This document shows positions 1 through 9,358 of a DNA stretch of 64,000 nt, piece by piece. Positions within the stretch are counted from its first letter, which is position 1; the number at the start of each line of letters is the position of its first letter. Made by a program: the position numbers and the translations under genes. Below the pieces are notes generated by a model that was given only the letters and a program-made list of their open reading frames with translations, was not told the origin of the DNA and ran no database searches. This DNA comes from Symsagittifera roscoffensis (taxonomy: Eukaryota; Xenacoelomorpha; Acoela; Convolutidae), in assembly GCF_963678635.1 (NCBI RefSeq), contig NC_087063.1, positions 75,353,617 through 75,417,616 of the forward strand. The letters are read 5' to 3'.

Positions 1-764
1 GATGCCTAGATACGACGGACAAGACAACGCCAACATAGAGTCAGTTACGGAAAACCAAATTTTAAAAGGGTCGAGAAAAAGCGTTATTGCAGTTTATAAA
101 TTCAGCATACTATCCTGAGTTTTTTCCTAGATAGGAAAGTGATGTGATTGCTCTTTTACTTTAATTAGTTTTGTTTAGTATTGTCTGACCGTGACCGTAT
201 TCACTCATTGGAGCGGTCGACCTATCGCTGAAGATCATTTTTATCGATCAACTTTCATTTTTTTCTAAATTGGAGCGATTGAACTATCGCTGAAGATCGA
301 TTTTTATCGATCAGTTCTCAATTCATTTTCAGTATTTTTCTTTTAACATATCTTAGTTAGCTTTTTAGGTGTTTACTTTTTCAACGTTTTAACACTTTTT
401 TAAAACCGACTTGCTTGGAACAAATTTTTACGAAGAGCGCAGTGAAGATCCGACAGGACTGGCCATGACCCGTATTTTTTTCATTTACCACGTGCCCGTA
501 AAGCAAATAAGTCAAAAGCTTTTTCCGTTGCGGGAAAAAACTATGAAATTCACCTCTCGTTTCCCAAAGTGAGGCACCACTTTTTGTTTGCTTGAAAAAC
601 AACTCCAGGCGCATTTTATTTGCATAGCAAACAAATACAAATGCGCTTTAGAGAGATGATTAATACTTGGAATGAAGGTGCTTTGACGCTTTATCATTTT
701 ATCATGACTTGGGCAAAATAAACTGTATACTAAAGAAAACTACTTTTTGAAACTATATTTAGCG
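1..764. other. Left flank of element A, no gene seen
   Basis: AT-rich DNA without a convincing reading frame. The only structure seen is a two-copy direct repeat with a period of about 62 bases at 207-325, built on ATTGGAGCG...ATCGCTGAAGATC...TTTTATCGATCA. The four bases CATC at 765-768 are the left target-site duplication of element A. Confidence 0.6.
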
Positions 765-768
765 CATC

Positions 769-1178
769 TGAGTTAGGACCGAAGTGTATAACTCGTAGAG
801 TAATTTCGGATAGGGTACACCGTCTGCTCGTCACGCTATCTTAATTTCGGCCGGATAGATTCGTGCAACTTCTTAGTCTAATACCGATCCTAATCTTACT
901 CTTATACTATCTAGTCTCAGGTTGTTTAACTAGTCTCTGCTAGGCTCAATAGATCTAGGGTATACTGGTTTATTGCGGCTGCTGAAGTACTCGGGAGAGT
1001 TCAACTAATTTCTAAGTTAAATTCAAATCTCTCTGGTGCTGAAATTACAAGTAACTTCAGCACTTACAAATAAGTGGGTTGTTAGTTAGATGGATCATGA
1101 TTGGTTAATATTAAATACTTTACATTGGTAAAACATTTAATTTATCCAATCATAAAATATAGTTTAGATCAGGTTCCA
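769..1178 (-). repeat. 3' LTR of element A
   Basis: A 410-base terminal repeat, almost identical to 19264-19673 and clearly related to 63273-63682. It contains a 28-base near-perfect palindrome at 1036-1063 (GTGCTGAAATTAC, AA, then GTAACTTCAGCAC). ATTGG/CCAAT motifs lie near 1105 and 1145. On the sense strand the LTR starts TGGAACC and ends ACTCA. Confidence 0.93.
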
Positions 1179-2796
1179 CCCATCCGGGTTTTACAGAGTT
1201 TTTTTAGAACGGTTCTTCTGTAATTCGAAGGATGGATGATGGACGTTGGTATTTGGCGAACATCATAATTTTCTTCCGTTTCTTCTTTGTTAAAGAAGTT
1301 CCAGGAAGCTGGAGTTAGGGACTTAAGACGTTGTGTTTTCTAGTGACAACGACTAAGTCTCTTCAACAAAATCAATTCTGATTTCAGAATGGTTGGCTAT
1401 GTCAGGTTTTTCTGTTCTTCGCGGAGAACTTCTTTTGTGTCTGATCTAGCTTGGGAATGGCGTGGAGATTGTGCGTGGAGGGGATGCCTGGTTACTCGGA
1501 TCTGTACGTATACTTGAACATCGAGGTGGTCATTGGTCTTGTTCAATGAAGTCCTTTTCTGCGAGGTCAAGTCGTACTCTAAATCCCTTGAGTTGTGATT
1601 GTGAGCGGCATATTGATTGTAGTTGGTCATTCTCTCTCGAGTGTGGTGGGGTCGTTTTATCTTTTGATGTTCGTCCTTGGTGTTGTATTCTGATCTATGT
1701 ATTGCATAATGTAATTTACATTTTATAAAACTTTTATTAGTTTAATATTTTTTAATTATGATTTTAGTTAGTTGTTTTCACAAAAGCTTTTTGTTTTAGT
1801 TTGGTTATTTTGAAGAGTTACTCACCCTTGAGTAGCTCTTATTAAAAATAGGAGTGTGGTCACAAAGCGTGGATGTAGCGCGGTGGGTTAGGCCGGCTAT
1901 AGAGCATGCTCAGGACGTCCTTCCTGGTGGGTTAGGCCAGGAGTGGGAGTATGATTTCATGCGGTTTTTGTGAGGGGTCCTGTTATGTGACAACGTTTTA
2001 TGTTGGGTTTGTTGTGGTCTTTCTTATGTCTTGTTGGTTATGTCCTTTTTCCAAAAAGCAAATTGTTCGTGGTATGGGTTTGTCTTTCGACTTTTTTTTG
2101 TTTTATTATTTCTTTCTGAGACTTTATAATAGTCTTCAAAAGAATAAATTATCCAGTTTCAAACTGGGTTAATCCGGTTTGGGTACCGTTGGTTTCTTTT
2201 TCTTAGTCATGCTGTTATTCTATGATTTGTGGTATTTAGTAAGCTGCGTTGGTTAGTTTTGTTTAGTATATGATTCCTTTCCAACCGGGTTAAAGGAAAG
2301 TTTGAAACATGTTATCTTATGCTAGAGTTGTTGAGTGTGAAAGCTTGAAACTGAAATTCATTATTTTAAACAATTCTTCGTGGGCGAGCTGTGCGAGTGT
2401 GGATAGAATTTCTGTGCGAATGAATGAAAATATCAAAAGGTTAGTACTGCATTTGCATTTAATCAATTTACTACATAGAATTTGGAAATTTACTGCTAGT
2501 TATGGGGAAATTTTAAGTTACAAATTTTCATCATAATTAGATTTACTGCTTGGGGGGAAAATTTTATAGATGAATTTACTGCATTGATGTTAAATTTAAT
2601 AATTTATAAGTGTAAGAGATTAATAATAGAATTTTAAAATTGTTTGATGAAATTTGCGATTTTTTATTTGTCTTTTGTGGTTTTTGTAGGTGATTGTCGG
2701 ATGGAGGCTAAAAATCTAAAGAAAACATGGATAAAGAATGGTGAGTTTTTAATATTGTAATTAATTAGTAATATTCATTGAATTCATACTTACCTG
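1179..2796 (-). other. Element A 3' untranslated region
   Basis: Sequence between the last ORF and the 3' LTR, with no ORF that looks real. The part next to the LTR (1179 to about 1500) is conserved in the second copy at 63683-64000, including a motif reading GAAGGATGGATGATG on the plus strand, so it belongs to the element. The purine-rich tract primer would lie next to 1178; on the sense strand the bases there read CCCGGATGGG. Confidence 0.6.
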
Positions 2797-3807
2797 TTAG
2801 TCGTCGGGGAAAAAACCGTGGGGGAAGATGTCGTGGATGAGATCGGATGTTGTAAGTAGTTTAGCTAAGATGCGGATGATGTTTTTAGTCTGAAGTAGTG
2901 GCCAAAGCAATTGAAGTGCCTTAATAGTGGTTAGTTCTTCAGTGCCAACTGCAAACTCATAAGGTGTGTTTTGGATTAGGTTAAATAATTTGTGATTGAA
3001 TTTAGTGTTGTGGATGAATTCTAATATTGGGATTTCTATAGGTTGTACAAACTCGTGCGGGATAAGGAAGGGTCGGGATTCTTCGGCGTTGAAGGTCTTG
3101 GTGATGGGACAGAAGATGTACATTTGGGTTATGGGGTCATAATTACGAAGAATACCATGAAGGTTAGTATCTTTAATACAATATGTGAAATTTAGGAAAA
3201 ATGGTGAAGTGTATTTTGAATTAATGAATTGAAAACGATGGTGTGGTTGTCTAGAGGGTGTGTGTAGGTCAAAGTGATTTTGGATGAAACGATAATAACT
3301 GTATGTGTGGGTTTGTTTAGTGCGCAACATAATATCGTGTGAACAGTGCAAATCTCTTTCGTGTGGTGCAAGGAAATGAAAGGTTAGTGAAAATATTTGG
3401 AAGCGTTCTTTAAAACTTTCGTATGCTTGTGTGGCTGTTAGTGCTTCTGAAATAATGTGGTCAAACTTACGGTCGAAGATGTTTAGTGTAAATACATATG
3501 GTGTCTTGATGAAAAATTTCTCGGTGATTTGTGGATTAGCGAAGCGATCGTCGTCTAAGAATTGATCTTGGTTAGCTCTGATGATGTTGTGATCATAGTA
3601 TTCTAGTGTATATTCATTAGCTCTAGGTGCAGTGTGTGTTTTTAGTGATTTTTTATATCCAGTGTAAGTAAATTGTCTAGCGGTTAGTGGTGTAGTGAGT
3701 CGATATAGCATGTCTTTATTTCGCTCTATATCGATGTGAGTGCTGGATAAAGGTAAGCAAAGAGGGTTAGTAAAATGATAATATGAGGTCCAAGAGAGAG
3801 TGGGCAT
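2797..3807 (-). CDS. Element A 3'-most ORF, 336 aa, unknown function
   Basis: An open frame of 336 codons starting at an ATG (complement of 3805-3807). It is the last gene before the 3' LTR. The protein looks globular: rich in aromatic residues and His, with few low-complexity stretches and no obvious signal peptide or membrane segment. I recognise no family. Its place downstream of env is where complex retroviruses keep accessory genes, but that is only a positional analogy. It has the A-rich, G-poor sense-strand composition of the rest of the element. The frame is intact although gag-pol has stops, which suggests recent selection or a recent insertion. Confidence 0.65.
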   Translation of the reverse strand: MPTLSWTSYYHFTNPLCLPLSSTHIDIERNKDMLYRLTTPLTARQFTYTGYKKSLKTHTAPRANEYTLEYYDHNIIRANQDQFLDDDRFANPQITEKFFIKTPYVFTLNIFDRKFDHIISEALTATQAYESFKERFQIFSLTFHFLAPHERDLHCSHDIMLRTKQTHTYSYYRFIQNHFDLHTPSRQPHHRFQFINSKYTSPFFLNFTYCIKDTNLHGILRNYDPITQMYIFCPITKTFNAEESRPFLIPHEFVQPIEIPILEFIHNTKFNHKLFNLIQNTPYEFAVGTEELTTIKALQLLWPLLQTKNIIRILAKLLTTSDLIHDIFPHGFFPDD

Positions 3808-3885
3808 TAAAACGTATTCGTCTACAAAGTTGCGTGTTTCGTTAGTGTCGTGAGGGGTGTTTAAGGTGTATTGTGGGAATGAGGG

Positions 3886-4473
3886 TTAGGTGATGGCTAA
3901 AAATTCTTTTGTGTTAGTATGCTTGGGGTGGTTGATGTATTCACGGGCTGTTCCTGGTTTTGCTGGGAAAGGATGGTTGGGAAACTTTCTTTTAAAAGTG
4001 CGATAAGCTCTATTAGTGTTGAGTGAAGATTCAGTGGATGTGGATGACGGTGCTAATGATTCAGTATAATTTGAAGAAGGTGTAGGGGTAGGGGGGTTGA
4101 ATGAATTTATTGTGGAGGAGATTTGGTTTATGGTTGGGGTATGAAGGTGGTAGGGTTGTTGTTGGAGGGTAATAAAATTATCTAGCTCTGGGGAGATACG
4201 GGGGGTATCTGGAGAATGAGATGATTGGTCAGAATGATATGAGGAGTAGGTTGGAGTAACTTGGGAAGCATAAGAGGGTGTGGAAGTGATTGGGTCAGGG
4301 TTATTGGATAATATGGGTTGAAAAGGGGGTTGAGAAAAATTAGAAGAGTTATGAAAATTATTGGATGGGGATGGTTCTGAATCTGCAAATTCATCGGGGG
4401 TTTCAATATTCGGGTTATTGAGTTGTGAGATGGAGTATAAAACTGAGATGTGTGAATTAGTGTCGGAATTCAT
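3886..4473 (-). CDS. Element A ORF downstream of env, 195 aa, disordered
   Basis: A 195-codon ATG-started frame between the env-like gene and the last ORF. The protein is rich in Ser, Pro, Thr, Asn and Gln through residues 1-145, so most of it is probably disordered. A basic stretch with Arg and Lys lies around residues 150-165 (AYRTFKRKFP). No family is recognised. The alternative frame at 4182-4406 is a shadow of this low-complexity sequence. It may be an accessory protein, or an exon joined by splicing to something upstream. Confidence 0.5.
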   Translation of the reverse strand: MNSDTNSHISVLYSISQLNNPNIETPDEFADSEPSPSNNFHNSSNFSQPPFQPILSNNPDPITSTPSYASQVTPTYSSYHSDQSSHSPDTPRISPELDNFITLQQQPYHLHTPTINQISSTINSFNPPTPTPSSNYTESLAPSSTSTESSLNTNRAYRTFKRKFPNHPFPAKPGTAREYINHPKHTNTKEFLAIT

Positions 4474-4598
4474 GCCTGATGTTTAATTACTAGATGGGAA
4501 ATCGGGTGGCGGAAAAGCAAAAAGTGGTATTATTGGGATTGGAGAGGTAAGATTGGTTGGGTGGGAATTTGATCGGTGTAGTGATCCAAGTTGTCGGC

Positions 4599-6110
4599 TC
4601 ATCGTGGGCTAAAAAAATTATTATTTTGAGACTGAAAAGCGGTGGTATGGGGTTGTTCAATAATTTGTTCATAAGTATTATCATCTTGTGACGGGTGTGT
4701 CATTATATGTTGGATGGGACTTTGTGATGTGGTGAGTCGAAAATTTGGATTATGTGTGATTGCTAAATTTCGAAAATTTCGTGGGACTAGGGATAGTGGA
4801 TGGTTATGTGGTAGTGGTGGTAAATGTGGTGCCGTTGGCGTTGTGTCTACATTGTTATGTTCTTCGTCGTATGTGTTTTGTCGTGTTGCTATTTTTGTGT
4901 TGTATTCTTTTATTTGTGCGTCTAAAAGAATTTTGTTTATAGATGTAGAAAAAATTCCAAAAAATCCTGCAAAGAGTATGCGTGCTACGCTTGCTTGTCT
5001 ATTTACTTGTGTGTGTATAGCACATGTGTTGTAGATTCCTTTTAAAAGTGAGAAAAGAAATCCAATAAAGTTAAGCATTGCGTATAAAATAGTCAATTTT
5101 TCTAAGATGTAGTAGGCCCATCCTAGAAAATCAAGGATTTCATTTTTGAGTGTAACAAAACTAAAAATGTTGATTGGTGATATATCTTGGGGACGGTATT
5201 TTTCACCGTTTAGATATATATAATCTTTAATGTCTTTAAAATATCCGCTATAGTCTTGCGTGTAGATATCGGCAAATCCTGCGGTTTCTGCAAGTTTGCG
5301 TAGATTTTGGTCAAATGATTGCCTTTGTATAGTGTCCATTTGTGTTAATAATTCTTGGAATTGTTGTGTTCTAATGTGATGTTGAATATCTGATTTTGAG
5401 TATATTCCTATTGATTGTAAGTCTATATTTGGGTTTCGAGCAATAGCGCGAATACTTTCTGGTGAAAATTTTTTGAGTGATTGCATTAGTGTGGGATATG
5501 GAGTGAGAAGATAATATTTATTGTCATCAGGGTTTAGTTGTACTACATTGTGGCTATTTTCTGATCCACATGGGACTGCGGTATCCCAGAAATAGGTTCT
5601 TCGTGAAAGTGTATCCACGAAATGTACTTTATTCTTATAAAAGATAGGAATTCTTTTATAACATCGTTTATCTTCAAAAACGTATAGTGATGATACTTTT
5701 TTAGTGCAGGTATAAAACCATAAGATGTTTCCTTCATAGTCTAAAAAATTTGATCTATTTCCTGAGAATAAGTATCCTGCATAGGGTATTTTTAATACTG
5801 CTAGTGCAAGTGATTGTAATATTTGTGTTCGTTCTAATTCGCATAGTTGGTGTAGTGTTTCTAATTCGGAGAGTGACATTTCTTGAAAAATTCGGCTAAT
5901 TGTATAATCTAGTTTCATATCTAAATGAATATCATAGTGGATATTACCGAAATATGTAGTATTCATTAGTGATAATTCTTGTAAGCGTGTGCTTCTGGTG
6001 TCATGGGGTTTTAGATGTCCACCAGGCTGTCCGTTGCTTTTTTCAAAATTAACTGGTATATATGATGTTCCTTCGTTTGGAGAATGACCTGTGGCATATG
6101 GGTCAATTTA
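4599..6110 (-). CDS. Element A env-like glycoprotein, C-terminal segment
   Basis: The ATG at 5966 opens a 455-codon frame, but the same frame is already open from about 6110, where it overlaps the preceding env segment in another frame. This is the membrane-proximal part of an env-like protein. It has a large region with scattered cysteines (including the short motifs FYTCTKK and VPCGSEN), then a strongly hydrophobic region around residues 285-355 that would anchor the protein. A Pro/His/Asn-rich tail of about 95 residues follows. Position after integrase, one terminal anchor and paired cysteines support an envelope role. The class of fusion protein could not be assigned. A frameshift separates it from the upstream segment, so a single full-length product is not encoded continuously here. 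Confidence 0.7.
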
Positions 6111-7111
6111 ATTTTTCCAGTGGTCATGTCGAATCCTTTTTCGTATTCAACTAATATTTCAGAGTATTGTGTTCTGTGAAGTGGATTCCTGTATTTACAT
6201 GCAAGTTCTGTTTCTTGATATATTTGAAAACGTGTCAATTTATTTTCTATATTGTGTATGTTTCTAAAATTAGTACTTTGTTTTCGTGATGGATGTACTT
6301 GTTCATATGGAATTGATTGTATAAAGTATTTTTCGTGAAATTTTATCATACGAGCGTGTATTCTTGCTACTTGAAATGTTGTACATGTATCTTCGGGGAA
6401 CCAAACAATTGTTGCTTGTGTTCTCGTTGTAGGGTCGCAATAACCTTGATCATTTTTGCAAGGTAATCGGATTCCTTGATAGATCATTGTATTATCTGAT
6501 AAATCTCGTGTGAGTTGTATTTTTTCGAGTTGTATTTTCCAATCGAAAAACATTATTTCTTGGTATCCTTTATTTTTCGTGTCTGCTTTGCAGTTTGATG
6601 GGTTATTTATACCAATGTGTGGTATCCAATGTTTATCGTGTAGGTCATAGGTTAATCGTCCGTGTGCGCCGTTATACGGGTATTTGTCGTCGAGTTTTAT
6701 ATGTCCTTGGTGTCTTTCAAGTTGTGATTGATGTACAGAGTCTGAGAAAACTTGAAAGTTTACTAACTTTCGTTCGGAGTTTTTATTTTGTGTGATGTTT
6801 AGTCTGAGTAATTCATTTTTACAATCGTCGGGATTGAGATGTAAAAGACGTTCTATATTACTCTGATAGAATGATTCATGGTCAAGTCGGTTTTTGTTTC
6901 CGTTCGAGACTTGTGAACAATGTACTTTCTTTTCGGAAAATGTTGCTGTGAATTTATAACCTGTAACTGTTGTTGCTCGGGCTTTTGAATAGAGTGTTGC
7001 TATTACATTTGTGGTTTCTATAGCTTGTGGTTCTGTTTCACATTGTGACACTTGATTTATTGCATATTTGTGTAGTGTTTTTTGTTCATTTTCTTCACAA
7101 TCGTAATGTGT
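6011..7111 (-). CDS. Element A env-like glycoprotein, central segment
   Basis: Frame open from 7111 to a TAA at 6011-6013, with an in-frame ATG at 7090 and a GTG at 7051. It encodes an ectodomain-like region with several cysteines and N-glycosylation sequons (NPSN, NITQ). The best landmark is a conserved-looking block around residues 200-245, WFPEDTC followed by ARMIKFHEKYF. The frame ends in a short tail overlapping the next segment by about 100 bases, in a different frame. The 5' end also overlaps a different frame at a run of seven A (sense strand) at 7079-7085. It resembles envelope genes acquired by invertebrate LTR elements. Which viral class it came from, gB-like or other, remains open. 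Confidence 0.65.
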   Translation of the reverse strand, partial: THYDCEENEQKTLHKYAINQVSQCETEPQAIETTNVIATLYSKARATTVTGYKFTATFSEKKVHCSQVSNGNKNRLDHESFYQSNIERLLHLNPDDCKNELLRLNITQNKNSERKLVNFQVFSDSVHQSQLERHQGHIKLDDKYPYNGAHGRLTYDLHDKHWIPHIGINNPSNCKADTKNKGYQEIMFFDWKIQLEKIQLTRDLSDNTMIYQGIRLPCKNDQGYCDPTTRTQATIVWFPEDTCTTFQVARIHARMIKFHEKYFIQSIPYEQVHPSRKQSTNFRNIHNIENKLTRFQIYQETELACKYRNPLHRTQYSEILVEYEKGFDMTTGKIKLTHMPQVILQTKEHHIYQLILKKATDSLVDI

Positions 7112-7241
7112 TACTAATAAATCTTGTGGTCCTGTACGGGGGGGAAGGGTTTATGTTTTGATTTGAGATTACTAGAAAAAGGAGTTGGAGAAAAATTAAT
7201 AATTTTAGAATATACATGTGTATGATAATCCTGAGTATGGG
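7085..7241 (-). CDS. Element A env-like glycoprotein, N-terminal segment
   Basis: A short frame open from just after a TAA at 7242-7244 to the A7 run near 7085, with an in-frame ATG at 7217. It begins with a hydrophobic stretch rich in Ile and Leu that could act as a signal peptide. A Pro/Ser linker and a cysteine-containing segment follow. The coding sense stops at the A run and continues one frame away in the 7111-6011 segment. The start may be this ATG or a spliced leader. Confidence 0.45.
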
Positions 7242-8333
7242 TTATAGAATGTAATGTAACCAATTGTGTTTTTGGTATATCTGTCGTATTTATATATTAC
7301 TTCAGTAGTTATAAACGGTGGTGGTAGTGATTGAGCTGTTATATTAGGTGGGTTTAATGGGTAGGGATGTTGAGTAATGTTATTTAACTTAACTGTGATT
7401 TCAAACTTTAATTGTAAACTGTTTTGTTGGAGTATTTGAATATTGTGATCACGGATGTCGTTGTGAATATCTTGGCGATATTGTAATCTATTGAGTGCCC
7501 AGTTATGAAGGCGGTTACTTTCTTGATGTTGTCCAAATAATGGTGGAGGTGCTGTAAATGTATTCCAATCTAATCTTAAAGGAATATTTGTTAATGATTG
7601 TTCTCGGTATCTTGCATCGAGATTGTTTGGAAAAGTTAAGTTAAGAGGTGTCGGTGAAATTTGACTAATTGATGGTGTTGATGGAAGTGATAATGTTTCG
7701 GGTAGTGATGAAGATGTTGTATCTGTAGAAATGTCTATGGGGTCATTGATTAAATTTGGTTCACCTTGTGTGAATGAATGTGTAGTCCAATATGGTAATC
7801 GTGATGTTTGGTTTGTGGGGTTGAAAGGATTTTCACGTATTTGCTCAGATGTTGGTGTTGAACCTAAGTAATCTGAGGGTAGGCTTGAAGTGCTTCGTTG
7901 TGAAAAAAGTGTAGGGGTTTCTGGTGTTACACCAGTGGGATTTTCTGGAGTGCTTTGTGATGGTGATTGAGGTATTTCAAAATGAACTCGAGGAGTTTGA
8001 AAATTTCTATTTCGTCGAGGATGTATAATTTGTCTATTTATTTCTGTTGTGTTTTGGTTTTGACTAAGGTGTCTTATTCTATTTAGTTCTTGTGGTAGTG
8101 TTGGGTAAAGGTTATATGTTGGTTCACTTAGAGATGCTTGTCGTTGAACTGGTTCTAGAGGTTCAGATAAACGAGCGTGCCGTTCTTCAAAAGTGTATGG
8201 ATTATCTTGAAAAGAAATTCGTGTAGATGTTTGAGGATTTTGAGTAGTTGAAGGTGGTGTTGGGTTATCTTGGGATGATGTCGGTGAAGACTGACTTTGT
8301 GATTGTTGGGTAGCAATTTTTGATAGATTTTTG
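7205..8333 (-). CDS. Element A ORF of about 375 codons without an ATG
   Basis: One minus-strand frame is free of stops from a TAA at about 8334 down to a TAA at 7205-7207, about 1,125 bases. No ATG codon lies in frame anywhere in it, so ORF callers skip it. The product would be rich in Gln, Ser, Pro, Thr and Asn in its first two thirds, suggesting disorder. A more mixed sequence follows near the env start, which it overlaps. Such a long open stretch in AT-rich DNA is unlikely by chance. Expression would need splicing from an upstream exon, a frameshift or a non-AUG start. No family recognised. Confidence 0.5.
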
Positions 8334-8343
8334 AATTATTACT

Positions 8344-8532
8344 TTAGTGAGAAAGTTTATGTTTATTATAATATTCTTCCAAAAAAATAATTAGAAAAAT
8401 TGTTGCTAGGGCAAATGTGATGATTGCTTTCTTTATACATTTGCATATTGTCAATATGAGGGATGATAAAAATGTTAAGAAAATTACAAACAATAAAAAA
8501 ATATCAGTTCTACTGGAAATTGTTCGTATCAT
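8344..8532 (-). CDS. Element A small membrane protein, 62 aa
   Basis: An ATG-started 62-codon frame. After about nine polar residues it has two hydrophobic segments (about residues 10-30 and 33-52) separated by a short CKCIKK motif, then a charged EEYYNKHK end. This is the layout of a small two-pass membrane protein. It lies between integrase and env, directly after another small hydrophobic ORF and before the 375-codon frame. A viroporin-like role is possible but only inferred from size and hydropathy. AT-rich sequence makes Ile/Leu/Phe-rich chance ORFs more likely, so confidence is limited. Confidence 0.4.
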   Translation of the reverse strand: MIRTISSRTDIFLLFVIFLTFLSSLILTICKCIKKAIITFALATIFLIIFLEEYYNKHKLSH

Positions 8533-8568
8533 TTAGACAAGTTGTATGAATCGTACCTGTGGATATAA

Positions 8569-8760
8569 TCAAGGGTTTTGGAAAGTTGGAGAAATAGTTC
8601 GAAGATAGTGTAGAAAATTTAAAAAAATGTTACAAAAAATGATTAGGATTATTAGAAAAGATTCAAGTATATCAAAAAGAAATATTATAAAGGTTTCAAG
8701 TATCGTAAAAAAATGTTTAAGATTTATGAAAATTTTAGTGACTGTTTGAGAGAAGAGCAT
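8569..8760 (-). CDS. Element A small membrane protein, 63 aa
   Basis: An ATG-started 63-codon frame between the integrase gene and the next small ORF. It consists almost wholly of Ile, Leu and Phe between residues 8 and 52, interrupted by single acidic or Lys residues, and ends in a polar tail. It could span the membrane once or twice, or be a chance product of AT-rich DNA. The neighbouring small ORF shares its size and hydropathy, which argues weakly for a real pair. No family recognised. Confidence 0.35.
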   Translation of the reverse strand: MLFSQTVTKIFINLKHFFTILETFIIFLFDILESFLIILIIFCNIFLNFLHYLRTISPTFQNP

Positions 8761-9358
8761 TTAAGAAATGATCTCTTGGTCGAATATTTTTTGCTGTTTG
8801 GGGCGATTTTCAAGTGTGGTCGAATTATTTATTAGTTTTTTGACAAGTGGGTTGAGTTTTGTAAAAAATTGTTGGGGGCAATTTTTATGGTGACCGGGAG
8901 GTCGTCTTTTTCTTTATTTTTGTTTGTCAAATGATCCGGGGTATGGTGAGATTTTTATACTTTAGGCTAATTAAAATGTTCATTTTGTTACTTTAGGCTA
9001 AGTTAACAAATTTGTTTTGGGGGTATTCGTGGTCTGAGTTGGGGAAATATTGTTGATCTTTGGGTTATTAGATAAGGGAGGGGTACGGTATTATGGTGAT
9101 ATTTATTTTAGTTGTCAAGTTGGAGTGGTTTGCTTATTTTTGACCTGGAGGTCGTAAAGTTGTAGTTATAGATGTGCCTGGAGTTCTATATTATTCGTCT
9201 AATTGATCTTAGTTTGAGTTAGAGAAAGTGACGGATTGGATGAATCCTATTGGTCTATTTTGAACTAGAATTTTTGCGTACTTGTCAGCATGTTATTTTG
9301 AAAAATGGAAATGAAAAATGTTTCGGAGGTTTCAAGATTGTGAAGTATAAAGTTAAAA
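8761..9358 (-). other. Element A spacer between integrase and small ORFs
   Basis: About 600 bases with no open frame of note. A splice acceptor for env or accessory transcripts would be expected in or near this region by analogy with retroviruses, but I could not single one out. Two copies of GACCxGGAGGTCGT appear on the plus strand near 8892 and 9142. Confidence 0.4.

Noticed and set aside
4714-5034. Plus-strand ORF inside the env region
   Set aside because: Antisense shadow of the env-like frame.
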